The position numbers were made by a program, and so were the translations under genes. This document shows, piece after piece, positions 26,184 to 34,905 of a stretch of 64,000 bases of DNA. Position 1 is the stretch's first letter; the number at the start of each line of letters is the position of its first letter. The stretch comes from Pseudomonas viridiflava (GTDB taxonomy: Bacteria; Pseudomonadota; Gammaproteobacteria; Pseudomonadales; Pseudomonadaceae). The DNA lies in NCBI RefSeq assembly GCF_900580865.1, contig NZ_UTBZ01000060.1, positions 310,001 through 374,000 on the forward strand. Reading direction: 5' to 3'. The notes under the pieces are model-generated. The model worked only from the letters and a program-made list of their open reading frames with translations, was not told the origin of the DNA and did no database searches.

Positions 26184-27358
26184 GAAAGTTTTCCTTCGAA
26201 GCGTTTCAGGGAGAAAGAGGACAGATCCAGGTCGCTCGAGCCGCGCATGCACCACTGCGCAAATGCTTCGCCGAGCGCGGCGGAATGCTTGAAGCCGTGC
26301 CCGGAGCAGGCCGAGACGAACAGGGTGTGTTGCAGCGACGGATGCTCGTCGATGATGAAGTGGCGATCCGGGGTCACGGTGTAGGCGCAGACCGCCGACT
26401 TGAGCACTGTCGAGGTCACGCCGGCGATGCGGTCTTGCACCTGGTGCTCGTACATATCCTGCGCTTCGGTCGCTGAAACCGTACGGTCGATGGCCTGAGG
26501 TAACGTTGAGGTGTGGTACTGCGCGGTGGCGATTTTCATGCTGCTTTCGCCGGGTAGCGCGGGAAAGCCGTAGTTGATTTTGTCGTCGCCGCGGCCGTGG
26601 GTGAAGATGAAGGTCGGTGAGTGGCCGACCAGTCCGGCGTTCTCTTCCAGTTCGAACCAGAACAGTTTCTGCCGGTAAACACTCAGCAGATTCTCATACG
26701 GCTCACCGAGCAACTCGCCGTTCCAGTTGCCCGCGCTGATCACCAGCTTATTGGCAAACAGCGTGCGCCGGTCCGTGGTTACCGTGACACCCTCCTCGTT
26801 CGAGCTGATCCCGGTGACGGTCTCGCCTTTGTGGAGCGTCGCACCGTGTTGCTCGGCCAGTTTGAGCTGTACATCGATGCAGCGCTCCGGGCGCACGAAG
26901 CCGCCACCTGGTTCGAAATAGCCGATGGCCGAGTCGTGCACGTTGGCGAATTGCGGGAAGCGCTGGCGAATCTGTTCGGCGGACAGGACTTCGTGCTCGA
27001 TGCCGTAAGTCTGCGCGAGGCCGATGGTGCGCAAGGTGAAGTCGGTCTCATCTTGAGGATCGAACTCGGCGCTCGACGTCAGCACCAACAGGCCCGATTG
27101 CTCGAACAAAGACTCTCCCGTCAGTGCCTCAAGCTCACGCCAGATACGATGTGAATTGCGCACGATGGGCACATATTGCGCGCCCTCGCCGACTGAAAGC
27201 CGAGTGATTCGAGTATCGCCATGACTGGAACCGAGGTTATGCGGCGGGTGATAACGATCAATACCGACAACGTTCACCCCCGCTTTCGCCAATTGATAAA
27301 CCGTGGCGGCGCCCATTGCGCCCAAGCCCAGAACCACCACCTCACATCGCTCGGACAT
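26180..27358 (-). CDS. solA: N-methyl-L-tryptophan oxidase / monomeric sarcosine oxidase family
   Basis: 392 residues. The N-terminal FAD motif is VVVLGLGAMGAATVYQLAKA, followed by NLGSSHGDTRITR, the substrate-side loop of MSOX/MTOX enzymes. Cys324 in CAYTVTPDRHF is in the position of the cysteine that holds FAD covalently in this family, and CSGHGFKHS follows near the C-terminus. The enzyme oxidatively demethylates N-methyl amino acids, giving formaldehyde and H2O2. SolA is the closest named homologue; sarcosine or another N-methyl substrate is possible. It is cotranscribed with the MetQ-like protein. Confidence 0.85.
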   Translation of the reverse strand: MSERCEVVVLGLGAMGAATVYQLAKAGVNVVGIDRYHPPHNLGSSHGDTRITRLSVGEGAQYVPIVRNSHRIWRELEALTGESLFEQSGLLVLTSSAEFDPQDETDFTLRTIGLAQTYGIEHEVLSAEQIRQRFPQFANVHDSAIGYFEPGGGFVRPERCIDVQLKLAEQHGATLHKGETVTGISSNEEGVTVTTDRRTLFANKLVISAGNWNGELLGEPYENLLSVYRQKLFWFELEENAGLVGHSPTFIFTHGRGDDKINYGFPALPGESSMKIATAQYHTSTLPQAIDRTVSATEAQDMYEHQVQDRIAGVTSTVLKSAVCAYTVTPDRHFIIDEHPSLQHTLFVSACSGHGFKHSAALGEAFAQWCMRGSSDLDLSSFSLKRFEGKLS

Positions 27359-27731
27359 AAATAACCACCTATCAAAAAGGCGCCAGTTGAGCGGTAAACC
27401 GTGGCGAATTCCAAGATTAAAAAAGCATATCCATATAGCTCAGCGCATCCGTTGACCGCTCTGGGACGGGCTGCCGGGTGGTTATTCGTCGCATTTACAA
27501 CCCGGCGCAAATGATTTACGCCTGAGTGCACGGCAGACGATATCTGTCACAACTCACAATCAATCTGACAGAACAGCCATTTTTGTGCGCATTTCGACAG
27601 ACATTTCCACATCTGAGCCCCCAGCAGGCGCGAGTCAAAACCGCGAACTACGCTTCACGTTGAAATTTGTGATTTAACTAGGTAGTTACCTAACTATATA
27701 ATGCGCGCCTCATTTCAACGGGACACTCAAC
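27359..27731. promoter_or_regulatory. Divergent intergenic region between solA and gcd
   Basis: 373 bases without a supported gene. The gcd-proximal end carries a TATAAT promoter with a dyad in its spacer (see 27673-27702). I could not place the solA promoter with confidence. Small open frames here look random. Confidence 0.6.
27673..27702 (+). promoter_or_regulatory. gcd promoter with embedded dyad operator
   Basis: A perfect -10 TATAAT (27697-27702) has a weak -35 TTTAAC (27673-27678) 18 bases upstream. Between them lies TAGGTAGTTACCTA (27679-27692), two perfect 6-bp arms around GT. A protein bound there would cover the promoter spacer, which suits repression by a MarR- or TetR-type regulator. 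The gcd start codon is 29 bases past the -10. Confidence 0.6.
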
Positions 27732-30137
27732 GTGAAGCAGAGTCAACGCCTCTCGGGCATATCAAAATTCATTCTGGTCGGGCTGGGCGTCGTCATCGCC
27801 CTGCTCGGCTTGGCGCTGGCTGCGGGCGGCGTGAAGTTGGTCAGCCTGGGAGGCTCGTGGTACTTCCTGGTGGGTGGCTTGGTCATGGCCGTTTCCGGTC
27901 TGCTGATCGCGCGCTTCAAGCTGGCCGGTGCGTGGCTGTTTGCCGCGTTCCTGGTGGGCACCGCGATCTGGGCGGTGAGCGATGCCGGGCTGGTGTTCTG
28001 GCCGGTGTTCTCGCGCCTGTTCATGTTCAGTGTGATCGGCCTGGTCGTGGCGCTGGTTTATCCGCTGCTCAAGCGTGCCAACGGTGGCGTTGCCGGTCGC
28101 GGCGCTTACGCTGTGGCGGCGGTGCTGGCAGTCGGCGTGGTTGTAGCGGCCGGCAATATGTTTGTCGCCCACCCGACCGTTGCTGCCACCGGCACTGGCC
28201 CGGGCCTGACCCCGGTCGAGCCGGACAAGGCGCAGAAAGACTGGGCGCACTACGGTAATACCGAAGGTGGCAGCCGCTTCGCTGCGCTGGACCAGATCAA
28301 CCGCAACAACGTCGACAAGCTGAAAGTCGCGTGGACCTACCACACCGGTGACGTCGCCGAGAGCGATGGCAACGGCGCTGAAGATCAGCTCACTCCGCTG
28401 CAGGTTGGCAACAAGGTGTTCATCTGCACCCCGCACAACAACCTGATCGCCCTTGACGCCGACACCGGTAAAGAGCTGTGGAAGAACGCGATCAACGCCC
28501 AGTCGAAAGTCTGGCAGCGTTGCCGTGGCATGGCCTATTTCGACGCCACCAAAGCGATTGCTCAGCCGAGCAACTCGTCGATCATCGAAGCCAAGCCTGC
28601 GCCGGCCGCCAATTGCCAGCGTCGTCTGCTGACCAACACCATTGATGCCCGTCTGATCGCGGTCGATGCGGACACCGGCGAGTTCTGCCAGGGTTTCGGC
28701 AACAACGGTCAGGTAGATCTGAAGGCTGGTCTGGGTAATGTCCCGGACAGCTACTACCAGTTGTCATCCGCTCCGCTGATGGCCGGCACCACCGTGGTGG
28801 TTGGCGGTCGCGTAGCCGACAACGTGCAAACCGACATGCCCGGCGGCGTAATCCGTGGTTTCGATGTGATGACTGGCGCCATGCGCTGGGCGTTCGACCC
28901 GGGCAACCCGCAGGATAAAAACGCACCAGCCGACGGCAGCACCTACGTGCGCAGCACGCCGAACAGCTGGGCACCGATGTCCTACGACCCGGCCACCAAC
29001 ACCGTGTTCCTGCCGATGGGCAGTTCGTCGACCGACATCTATGGTGTCGAGCGCAGCAAACTCGATCACACCTACGGCGCTTCGATTCTCGCGCTGGACG
29101 CCACCAGCGGTGACGAGCGCTGGGTATTCCAGACCGTGCACAACGATCTCTGGGACTTCGACCTGCCGATGCAGCCGAGCCTGATCGACTTCACCAAGGA
29201 CGGCAAAAGCATTCCGGCGCTGGTCATCGGCACCAAGGCCGGGCAGATCTATGTGCTCGACCGCGCCACCGGCAAACCGCTGACTGACGTTAAAGAAGTG
29301 CCGGTCAAAGCGGCGAACATCCCGAACGAACCGTACTCCCCGACTCAGCCGAAATCGGTGGGCATGCCAGAAATCGGTGCTCAGCACCTGACTGAATCGG
29401 ACATGTGGGGCGCCACTCCGTACGATCAGCTGCTCTGCCGCATCGACTTCAAAGGCATGCGCTACGACGGCCTGTACACCGCGCCGGGCATGGACAAATC
29501 GCTGAGCTTCCCGGGTTCGCTGGGTGGCATGAACTGGGGCAGCATCTCCACTGACCCGGTGCACGGCTTCATCTTCGTTAACGACATGCGTCTGGGTCTG
29601 TGGATTCAGATGATTCCGTCGCAGAACAAAGGCCAGGCCGCTGGCGGTGGCGAAGCGCTGAACACCGGCATGGGCGCCGTGCCGCTGAAAGGCACGCCGT
29701 ACGCCGTGAACAAGAACCGCTTCCTGTCGGTGGCCGGTATTCCGTGCCAGGCACCGCCGTTCGGCACGCTGACGGCGATCGACATGAAGACCCAGAAAAT
29801 CGCCTGGCAGGTTCCGGTCGGCACCGTTGAAGACACCGGTCCGCTGGGCATCCGCATGCACCTGCCGATCAAGATCGGCCTGCCAACCCTCGGCGGCACC
29901 CTGTCGACCCAAGGTGGTTTGATCTTCATCGCTGGCACCCAGGACTTCTACCTGCGCGCCTTCAACAGCGGCAACGGTGAAGAAGTCTGGAAAGCACGTC
30001 TGCCAGTCGGCAGCCAGGGCGGCCCGATGACCTATGTTTCGCCGAAAACCGGCAAGCAGTACATCGTCATCACCGCGGGCGGCGCGCGTCAGTCGACCGA
30101 TCGCGGCGACTACGTGATGGCTTACGCCTTGCCGTAA
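27732..30137 (+). CDS. gcd: Membrane-bound PQQ-dependent glucose dehydrogenase
   Basis: 801 residues. Five N-terminal membrane helices (about 10-145) anchor an eight-bladed quinoprotein propeller facing the periplasm, which begins WAHYGNTEGGSRFAALDQIN. It oxidises glucose to gluconolactone and feeds electrons to ubiquinone, the source of gluconate for the periplasmic Entner-Doudoroff route and for mineral phosphate solubilisation. Quinate dehydrogenase is the close relative, but the OprB porin right downstream supports glucose. The start is GTG 27732, 29 bases after a TATAAT promoter. Confidence 0.92.
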   Translation: MKQSQRLSGISKFILVGLGVVIALLGLALAAGGVKLVSLGGSWYFLVGGLVMAVSGLLIARFKLAGAWLFAAFLVGTAIWAVSDAGLVFWPVFSRLFMFSVIGLVVALVYPLLKRANGGVAGRGAYAVAAVLAVGVVVAAGNMFVAHPTVAATGTGPGLTPVEPDKAQKDWAHYGNTEGGSRFAALDQINRNNVDKLKVAWTYHTGDVAESDGNGAEDQLTPLQVGNKVFICTPHNNLIALDADTGKELWKNAINAQSKVWQRCRGMAYFDATKAIAQPSNSSIIEAKPAPAANCQRRLLTNTIDARLIAVDADTGEFCQGFGNNGQVDLKAGLGNVPDSYYQLSSAPLMAGTTVVVGGRVADNVQTDMPGGVIRGFDVMTGAMRWAFDPGNPQDKNAPADGSTYVRSTPNSWAPMSYDPATNTVFLPMGSSSTDIYGVERSKLDHTYGASILALDATSGDERWVFQTVHNDLWDFDLPMQPSLIDFTKDGKSIPALVIGTKAGQIYVLDRATGKPLTDVKEVPVKAANIPNEPYSPTQPKSVGMPEIGAQHLTESDMWGATPYDQLLCRIDFKGMRYDGLYTAPGMDKSLSFPGSLGGMNWGSISTDPVHGFIFVNDMRLGLWIQMIPSQNKGQAAGGGEALNTGMGAVPLKGTPYAVNKNRFLSVAGIPCQAPPFGTLTAIDMKTQKIAWQVPVGTVEDTGPLGIRMHLPIKIGLPTLGGTLSTQGGLIFIAGTQDFYLRAFNSGNGEEVWKARLPVGSQGGPMTYVSPKTGKQYIVITAGGARQSTDRGDYVMAYALP

Positions 30138-30174
30138 ACCACTGCGTCCACGTTAAACGCGGACGCTTGCTTTG

Positions 30175-30200
30175 AGCGCGGCACCTTCGGGTGCCGCGCT
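30175..30200 (+). terminator. UUCG-capped hairpin between gcd and oprB
   Basis: A perfect 11-bp stem (30175-30185 with 30190-30200) closed by a TTCG tetraloop, an exceptionally stable RNA hairpin. It is followed by GCTTTCC, not a long T-run. A weaker stem (GCGTCC/GGACGC, 30144-30166) precedes it. It could lower oprB transcription relative to gcd or protect the gcd mRNA 3' end. Confidence 0.65.
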
Positions 30201-30241
30201 GCTTTCCCCCTATTGCTCAAGTTTTCTGCAGGAAGATTTAC

Positions 30242-31540
30242 ATGCTATCGGCTGTTGGTTTTTCCCGTTCCGACCTGTTCAAAGGCCTGTTGCTGGGCGT
30301 CGCGTGCACCACCACCCTCCCCGCGCTGGCCGACAACGATTCCGATCTGTTGAGCCGCAGCACCCTCACCGGTGACTGGGGTGGCTTACGTCACCAGATG
30401 GATGAACAAGGCATCAAGTTCACCGGCGATTACAGCGGTGAAATGGCATACAACGCCGACGGCGGCCTGCATCGCTCGGCGCGCTACTCGCAGAACATCA
30501 AGCTCGGCGTGCAGTTCGACCTGAGCAAACTGTACGGCGTCGACAATGCCGGCAAGGTCCAGCTGACCATCAACGACCGTCGCGGCAACAGCGCTTCGGA
30601 AGATCTGGTCGGCAACCGTCTGCCGATCCAGGAAAACTACGGTGGCCTGTACACGCGCCTGACCGAACTGAGTTACGAGCGCAGCCTGTTTACTCCGGCA
30701 CTCAATGTGAAACTCGGTTACATGGCCATGGGCAACGACCTCGGCGGCCTCGACAGCGGCATTCTGTGCAACTTCATGAACGCCGGTTTCTGCGGCCATC
30801 CGCTGAACATGTCCGGCGGCAGCGGCTGGACCAACTACCCCAATGCGCATTTGGGTGTGCGGGTGAAATACGACCTGTCGTCCTCGTGGCAACTGCGCGT
30901 GGCCGCGTTCAACGTCGACCCGGAAAGCAACGGCAACTCCAGCCGTGCCTGGCACCTTGGGCCAAAACACACCACCGGCACCGTGGTGCCGATCGAGCTG
31001 GTGTATAAGCACGCAGGCACCCTGCCCGGCGAATACAAGCTCGGCTACTACTACGACAGCTCCGACGTAAAACGCATTGGCAGCGATAAAGAAGTGTCCG
31101 GTCGCGGCGGTCATTACCTGCTGATCGATCAGGCGGTCTGGAACTCGCCAACGTCCGAAGGCCGCAGCCTGCATGCCTTCGGCCAATACTCGGCGGCCAG
31201 CGAAGCGGCTTCGCCGTTCAGCAAGTGGTACGGCACCGGCGTGGTTTTGTACAAACCGTTCGAAGGTCGCCCGCGTGACACCGTCGCCCTCGGTTACGGA
31301 CGCGCCGTGCCGAACCCGCGCAGCCGTGACGTGCTGCAGGACGCCGCATTGAACAACGGCACGGCGTTCCCGAACCTGGACAGCGCCGAGCAATTGATCG
31401 AACTCGGTTACGGTTATCAGGCCACGCCTTGGCTGACCCTGCGCCCGAATATGCAGTACATCATCGAGCCGGGCGCGTTCTCCGGGCAGGACATCGATAA
31501 TGCGCTGGTGTTTGGTTTGCAGGTCAAAGCGGCGCTCTGA
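30242..31540 (+). CDS. oprB: OprB-family carbohydrate-selective porin
   Basis: 432 residues. Signal peptide ending PALA, then the OprB start LLSRSTLTGDWGGLRHQMDE and a 16-strand barrel ending FGLQVKAAL. OprB porins let glucose and other sugars through the outer membrane, here serving the periplasmic glucose dehydrogenase encoded upstream; the gcd-oprB pair is known from P. putida. ATG 30242 has AGGAAG upstream; the frame runs open to 30191. Confidence 0.9.
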   Translation: MLSAVGFSRSDLFKGLLLGVACTTTLPALADNDSDLLSRSTLTGDWGGLRHQMDEQGIKFTGDYSGEMAYNADGGLHRSARYSQNIKLGVQFDLSKLYGVDNAGKVQLTINDRRGNSASEDLVGNRLPIQENYGGLYTRLTELSYERSLFTPALNVKLGYMAMGNDLGGLDSGILCNFMNAGFCGHPLNMSGGSGWTNYPNAHLGVRVKYDLSSSWQLRVAAFNVDPESNGNSSRAWHLGPKHTTGTVVPIELVYKHAGTLPGEYKLGYYYDSSDVKRIGSDKEVSGRGGHYLLIDQAVWNSPTSEGRSLHAFGQYSAASEAASPFSKWYGTGVVLYKPFEGRPRDTVALGYGRAVPNPRSRDVLQDAALNNGTAFPNLDSAEQLIELGYGYQATPWLTLRPNMQYIIEPGAFSGQDIDNALVFGLQVKAAL

Positions 31541-31560
31541 GGCCCCGAATAGCAGGCAAT

Positions 31561-31590
31561 AAAAAACCCGGTTCGAATGCCGGGTTTTTT
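31561..31590. terminator. Bidirectional rho-independent terminator after oprB
   Basis: AAAAAACCCGG (31561-31571) and CCGGGTTTTTT (31580-31590) form a perfect 11-bp inverted repeat with T-runs on both strands. It ends oprB on the plus strand and the small acidic-protein gene on the minus strand. Confidence 0.92.
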
Positions 31591-31602
31591 ATTGGCTTTC
31601 CA

Positions 31603-31803
31603 TTATCTCGGCTCTGGATGTTCGCTCGAAACCGAGTTGTTGGCATCGACATCGCTCATGTCTTCATCGACCGGCGAATCGTCGTCCGCCGGCAGCGGCA
31701 CTTCGGGTTCATCGCGCCGCGGATCATGGGCGGTCTCATTGTCGGTGGTGCGGGTAACTGGCTGCTGAGAGGTGTTGCCCGGCGCTTTCTCATCAATATC
31801 CAT
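31603..31803 (-). CDS. Small acidic hypothetical protein
   Basis: 66 residues, hydrophilic and probably disordered, with many Asp/Glu/Pro (for example EVPLPADDDSPVDEDMSD) and no cysteine or hydrophobic segment. I recognise no domain. It is supported as a gene by AGGAG seven bases before the ATG at 31803 and by a terminator right after its stop. Plus-strand frames in the same place lack such signals. Confidence 0.65.
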   Translation of the reverse strand: MDIDEKAPGNTSQQPVTRTTDNETAHDPRRDEPEVPLPADDDSPVDEDMSDVDANNSVSSEHPEPR

Positions 31804-31949
31804 GCTGGCTCTCCTGCTGATGCACGGAAATTCCGCGCGTAAATGTCAGAGACGATCCGTCACCGCGAGTGCCAGCCAATGGACGAATGGCAACACTCAA
31901 TGGCATTAGCCATCAAAAAGTATTCGGTCGTTGCGTCATCGAAAAGGAA

Positions 31950-31970
31950 GCCAGGGCATGAAGCCCTGGC
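31950..31970 (-). terminator. Terminator of the lysine-rich protein gene
   Basis: GCCAGGGC and GCCCTGGC form a perfect 8-bp stem with a 5-base loop just after the minus-strand stop, followed on that strand by TTCCTTTTC. Confidence 0.7.
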
Positions 31971-31983
31971 AGACGGAAAAAGA

Positions 31984-32238
31984 TCACTTTTTCTTTTTAG
32001 CCGGCTTATCCGCCTTCTTTGAATCCTTGGCCTTCTCAGGCTTGCTGTCCGCTTTTTTGGCAGACTTCTTCGGCTCGGCGTCTTTTTTCTTGTCTTTCTT
32101 GTCCTTGTCGGAGGACTTCGAAAGCGCCGAGGCCGCCACTGATTTCTTTTCAGGTGATGACTTTTTGTCTTTCAAATCCTTGCTGGCTTTCGAAGCGTCA
32201 CCTTTTTTGTCTTTGCTTTTCTTTTCGTCTTTAGCCAC
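31984..32238 (-). CDS. Lysine-rich histone H1-like small protein
   Basis: 84 residues, about 40% Lys with Ala, Ser, Asp and Pro, no hydrophobic core; KKDKKKD and PAKKKK-type runs. It resembles the low-complexity tails of bacterial histone H1-like proteins such as AlgP, so nucleic acid or polyanion binding is possible, but there is no domain to prove it. GAGAGG eight bases before GTG 32238 favours this start over GTG 32247. A hairpin terminator follows. Composition alone could mislead any similarity search. Confidence 0.6.
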   Translation of the reverse strand: MAKDEKKSKDKKGDASKASKDLKDKKSSPEKKSVAASALSKSSDKDKKDKKKDAEPKKSAKKADSKPEKAKDSKKADKPAKKKK

Positions 32239-32413
32239 GTTGACCACCTCTCGGAGTGTGCCGTTATTGACACAGCGCCTGTGCGATTGACCACAAGCTA
32301 ATCATTAGGCGAGCAGGTTCCGAGGCCGTTCAGATTATTTTCAGGTGTCGAGACAGGCCAAATGAAGGCAGCGCCGATTGCCGCCAGCGCCACCTTCAGC
32401 AACGGCCGGTTAA

Positions 32414-33061
32414 TCAGGCCTTGTTGCCCGCCGCTTGCAGCGCCTTTTCAGCATTGAAACCGTCGTAGTTTTCGAACACGCCCATAAAGCCCGGCACGCT
32501 CACGTCTCGCGCCCAGTCGCGCTGCAGTTCGCAGTACAACTGCACGCGGCTAATCAGCTTCGCCCCTGCCTGTTCCATTCGGCGCAACGCTGCCTCGTGC
32601 GCGGCCAGCGACGTGCCGCCTACCGCATCGATCGGCACATAAACCTCATAGCCTTCCTGAATCGCGTCGAGCACCGGGAAGGTCAGACAGGCTTCGGTCC
32701 ACAGCGCGGTCATGATCAGTTTCTTGCGCCCGAGCGCTTTGACTGCCTGCTTGAACTCGGTGTCCTCCCAACTGTTGATCGACGTGCGGTCATAGGTGGG
32801 CAGATGGCCGAGCACCGCTTGCAACTCTTGAATAGGCGGTTTGTTGCGACCTGTCGCGACATTGACGGTCGAATGGATAATCGGCAGGTCGTAGTTGACT
32901 GCCGCTTTCGCAACGCTGGTGATGTTGAAGACCAGTTCATCCCGTGGCATCGAGCGGATCGAAGACACCTGAACCGGTTGATAGTCAATGATGATCAACG
33001 CTGAATTCTCGGGCGTCAGCAGTTGATCGGTGTGGGGATTGCGGATTGCTTCGCTAGCCAT
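32414..33061 (-). CDS. Isochorismatase-family hydrolase (YcaC-like)
   Basis: 215 residues of the cysteine hydrolase fold. The triad is Asp26 (ALIIIDYQ), a Lys near 113-114 (GRKKLIM) and Cys125 (WTEACLTF). Length and sequence match YcaC-type proteins, whose natural substrate is not known. AAGGAC lies upstream of ATG 33061. It is divergent from a LysR regulator, its likely controller. Confidence 0.85.
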   Translation of the reverse strand: MASEAIRNPHTDQLLTPENSALIIIDYQPVQVSSIRSMPRDELVFNITSVAKAAVNYDLPIIHSTVNVATGRNKPPIQELQAVLGHLPTYDRTSINSWEDTEFKQAVKALGRKKLIMTALWTEACLTFPVLDAIQEGYEVYVPIDAVGGTSLAAHEAALRRMEQAGAKLISRVQLYCELQRDWARDVSVPGFMGVFENYDGFNAEKALQAAGNKA

Positions 33062-33239
33062 TTGCAGGTCCTTTTGTAGGGGTGACGCACGTGGGTGAAA
33101 CGACCGGAGCCCGTGCGGCTAATGGTTCCAGAACGCACGCGACTGACGCCGTGCCTGGAAAACCCATTGTGCTGTTCCCCTATTCGCGGCAGTAGTAGCA
33201 TCCCGAGGCGAACTGTGTCGCGCCAAGGGGAACGCGAAA

Positions 33240-34163
33240 ATGGATATCGAAGAACTGCAAACCTTCGTCGAAGTGGCGGACGCCGGGGGCATTTCACAAG
33301 CGGCATTGCGGCTCGGGGTCTCGAAATCAATCGTCAGCCGTCGGCTGGCCCGGCTTGAAGCAGAACTGGGCGTGCAACTGCTGGCACGCTCGACGCGCGG
33401 AGCATCGCTCACCGAGGCCGGCGCGACGTTCCGCGATTATGCCGCCCGAGTCTGCAGCGAAATCGATATCGCCAGGGAAACCATCCTGCCCGCCGGCGCC
33501 CTTCGCGGTCGCTTGCGCGTAGCGGTACCATTGTCGTTCGGGCCGACGCACTTCGCCCCGGTGCTGGCGGAAATGGCGCGCCGTCACCCGCAGTTGCACA
33601 TGCAAACCTGCTACAGCGATCGCTTCGTTGACCTCATTACCGAGGGCTACGATTGCGCCATTCGCGTGGGTTATCTGCAGGACTCCAACTTGATCGCAAG
33701 GCGTATCGGCCCGGTCTACACCAAGCTCGTCGCAAGCCCGGACTACATCAAAGCGCACGGCGCCCCCCAAACCCCGGACGAACTGCACGCCCATCAGGCA
33801 CTCATGCAAGGCACCGAAGCCTGGCAATTCATGGCGGCTGACAAGGTCATCACGGTTCGCCCGCAAGGACGCTTCAAGGCTGACAACGGCACCGCGCTCG
33901 CTGCGGCCGCAGTTGCCGGTCTCGGCGTCGCCTACTTGCCCGATTGCCTCACCCATGAACATATCGCCTCGGGTGCACTCGTGCCGATCATGACCAACCA
34001 TCCACCGCCTCCGGCCGGCGCCTACCTCCTCCGCGCGCCAGGCCCGCATCCCGCGCGCAAGATCCGCGTGCTCACCGAACTGCTGATCGAGTACTTCGGC
34101 GAATCTCCGCACCTCGCGGTGCAGCCGCTGTCACAGCACGATGAAACGCCGGCGTTTAGCTGA
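33240..34163 (+). CDS. LysR-family transcriptional regulator
   Basis: 307 residues. Winged HTH at 1-60 (MDIEELQTFVEVADAGGISQ, then LRLGVSKSIVSRRLARLE), substrate-binding domain from about 90 of the CrgA/group with FGPTHFAPVLAEMARRHP. AAGGGG precedes ATG 33240. It is divergent from the YcaC-like gene across 178 bases, the usual arrangement for a LysR protein and its target. Confidence 0.9.
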   Translation: MDIEELQTFVEVADAGGISQAALRLGVSKSIVSRRLARLEAELGVQLLARSTRGASLTEAGATFRDYAARVCSEIDIARETILPAGALRGRLRVAVPLSFGPTHFAPVLAEMARRHPQLHMQTCYSDRFVDLITEGYDCAIRVGYLQDSNLIARRIGPVYTKLVASPDYIKAHGAPQTPDELHAHQALMQGTEAWQFMAADKVITVRPQGRFKADNGTALAAAAVAGLGVAYLPDCLTHEHIASGALVPIMTNHPPPPAGAYLLRAPGPHPARKIRVLTELLIEYFGESPHLAVQPLSQHDETPAFS

Positions 34164-34194
34164 AGAAAGCTGAAGCCATGAAAGGAGAATTGAG

Positions 34195-34656
34195 GTGCCG
34201 CAACGCCTGCAAAGCCCAACGCGTCGGACTGCCTTCTTGGCAGACACCACAGCGCTGATCCTGTTTTTCACCACCACCGGCATCATCAATGAACGTTTCA
34301 TTGCCGGCATGACGTGGGATCAGGTTCTGCAGGCGCGCCTGCTGGGCGCGGCGCTGATGATTCCGGTCGCGCGACCTTACGGTGTCTGGCGCGATTGGCT
34401 GATGACGCGCGCCGGTCAGGGTCGGCTGTCGAGGTTGCTCTGGGACAGCATCGCCCTGGTCAGTTTTCAGGTGCCGATCTATGCGGCGATCATTGCCTTC
34501 AGTGGTGCATCGGGAGAAGGTCTGCTGCGTGGCACGCTGGGTGCAGCGGTGATGATGCTGGTGCTGGGTCGACCTTATGGGGCGTTTCTCAATGGGGTGC
34601 GGAGGCTGTTTGGCTTGCCTCCGGGTGGGGAAAAACCGATGTCGTTGAAGGGTTGA
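34195..34656 (+). CDS. alaE: AlaE-family L-alanine exporter
   Basis: 153 residues with four membrane helices. ADTTALILFFTTTGIINE, PVARPYGVWRD near 60 and GRPYGAFLNGVRRLFG near 128 match the AlaE pattern of two WPYG/xPYG repeats. AlaE exports L-alanine by proton antiport in E. coli. The start is GTG 34195 with GGAG seven bases upstream. It follows the LysR gene by 31 bases on the same strand. Confidence 0.82.
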   Translation: MPQRLQSPTRRTAFLADTTALILFFTTTGIINERFIAGMTWDQVLQARLLGAALMIPVARPYGVWRDWLMTRAGQGRLSRLLWDSIALVSFQVPIYAAIIAFSGASGEGLLRGTLGAAVMMLVLGRPYGAFLNGVRRLFGLPPGGEKPMSLKG

Positions 34657-34812
34657 GTGGCGGGTATCGGCCAGAGCGATCACTCAACTATGGGGCACTG
34701 AAGAATGTCGTCGTGCCCAATAAGGAACCGGAGAAAGTTTTCCGCATCCGAACGACTCGCAAACATTAATGTAAAGGAGCCCAGCGTCAATAAGCAGCAA
34801 GGGGGAGATTCA

Positions 34813-34905
34813 ATGTCTTCGAACACGATTTTCACAGACGTCCTCCAGTCAAGCCTTCATCATGTAGTCGCAGGGAATGGCGGGTTGACCCGTTTGCCAT
34901 CCTGA
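34813..34905 (+). CDS. Possible 30-residue small ORF
   Basis: A short frame (MSSNTIFTDVLQSSLHH at its start) preceded by AGGGGGAG at a good distance. It overlaps the 3' end of the cyclase gene on the other strand. I recognise nothing; it may be a small peptide, the remnant of a larger gene or chance. Confidence 0.2.
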   Translation: MSSNTIFTDVLQSSLHHVVAGNGGLTRLPS

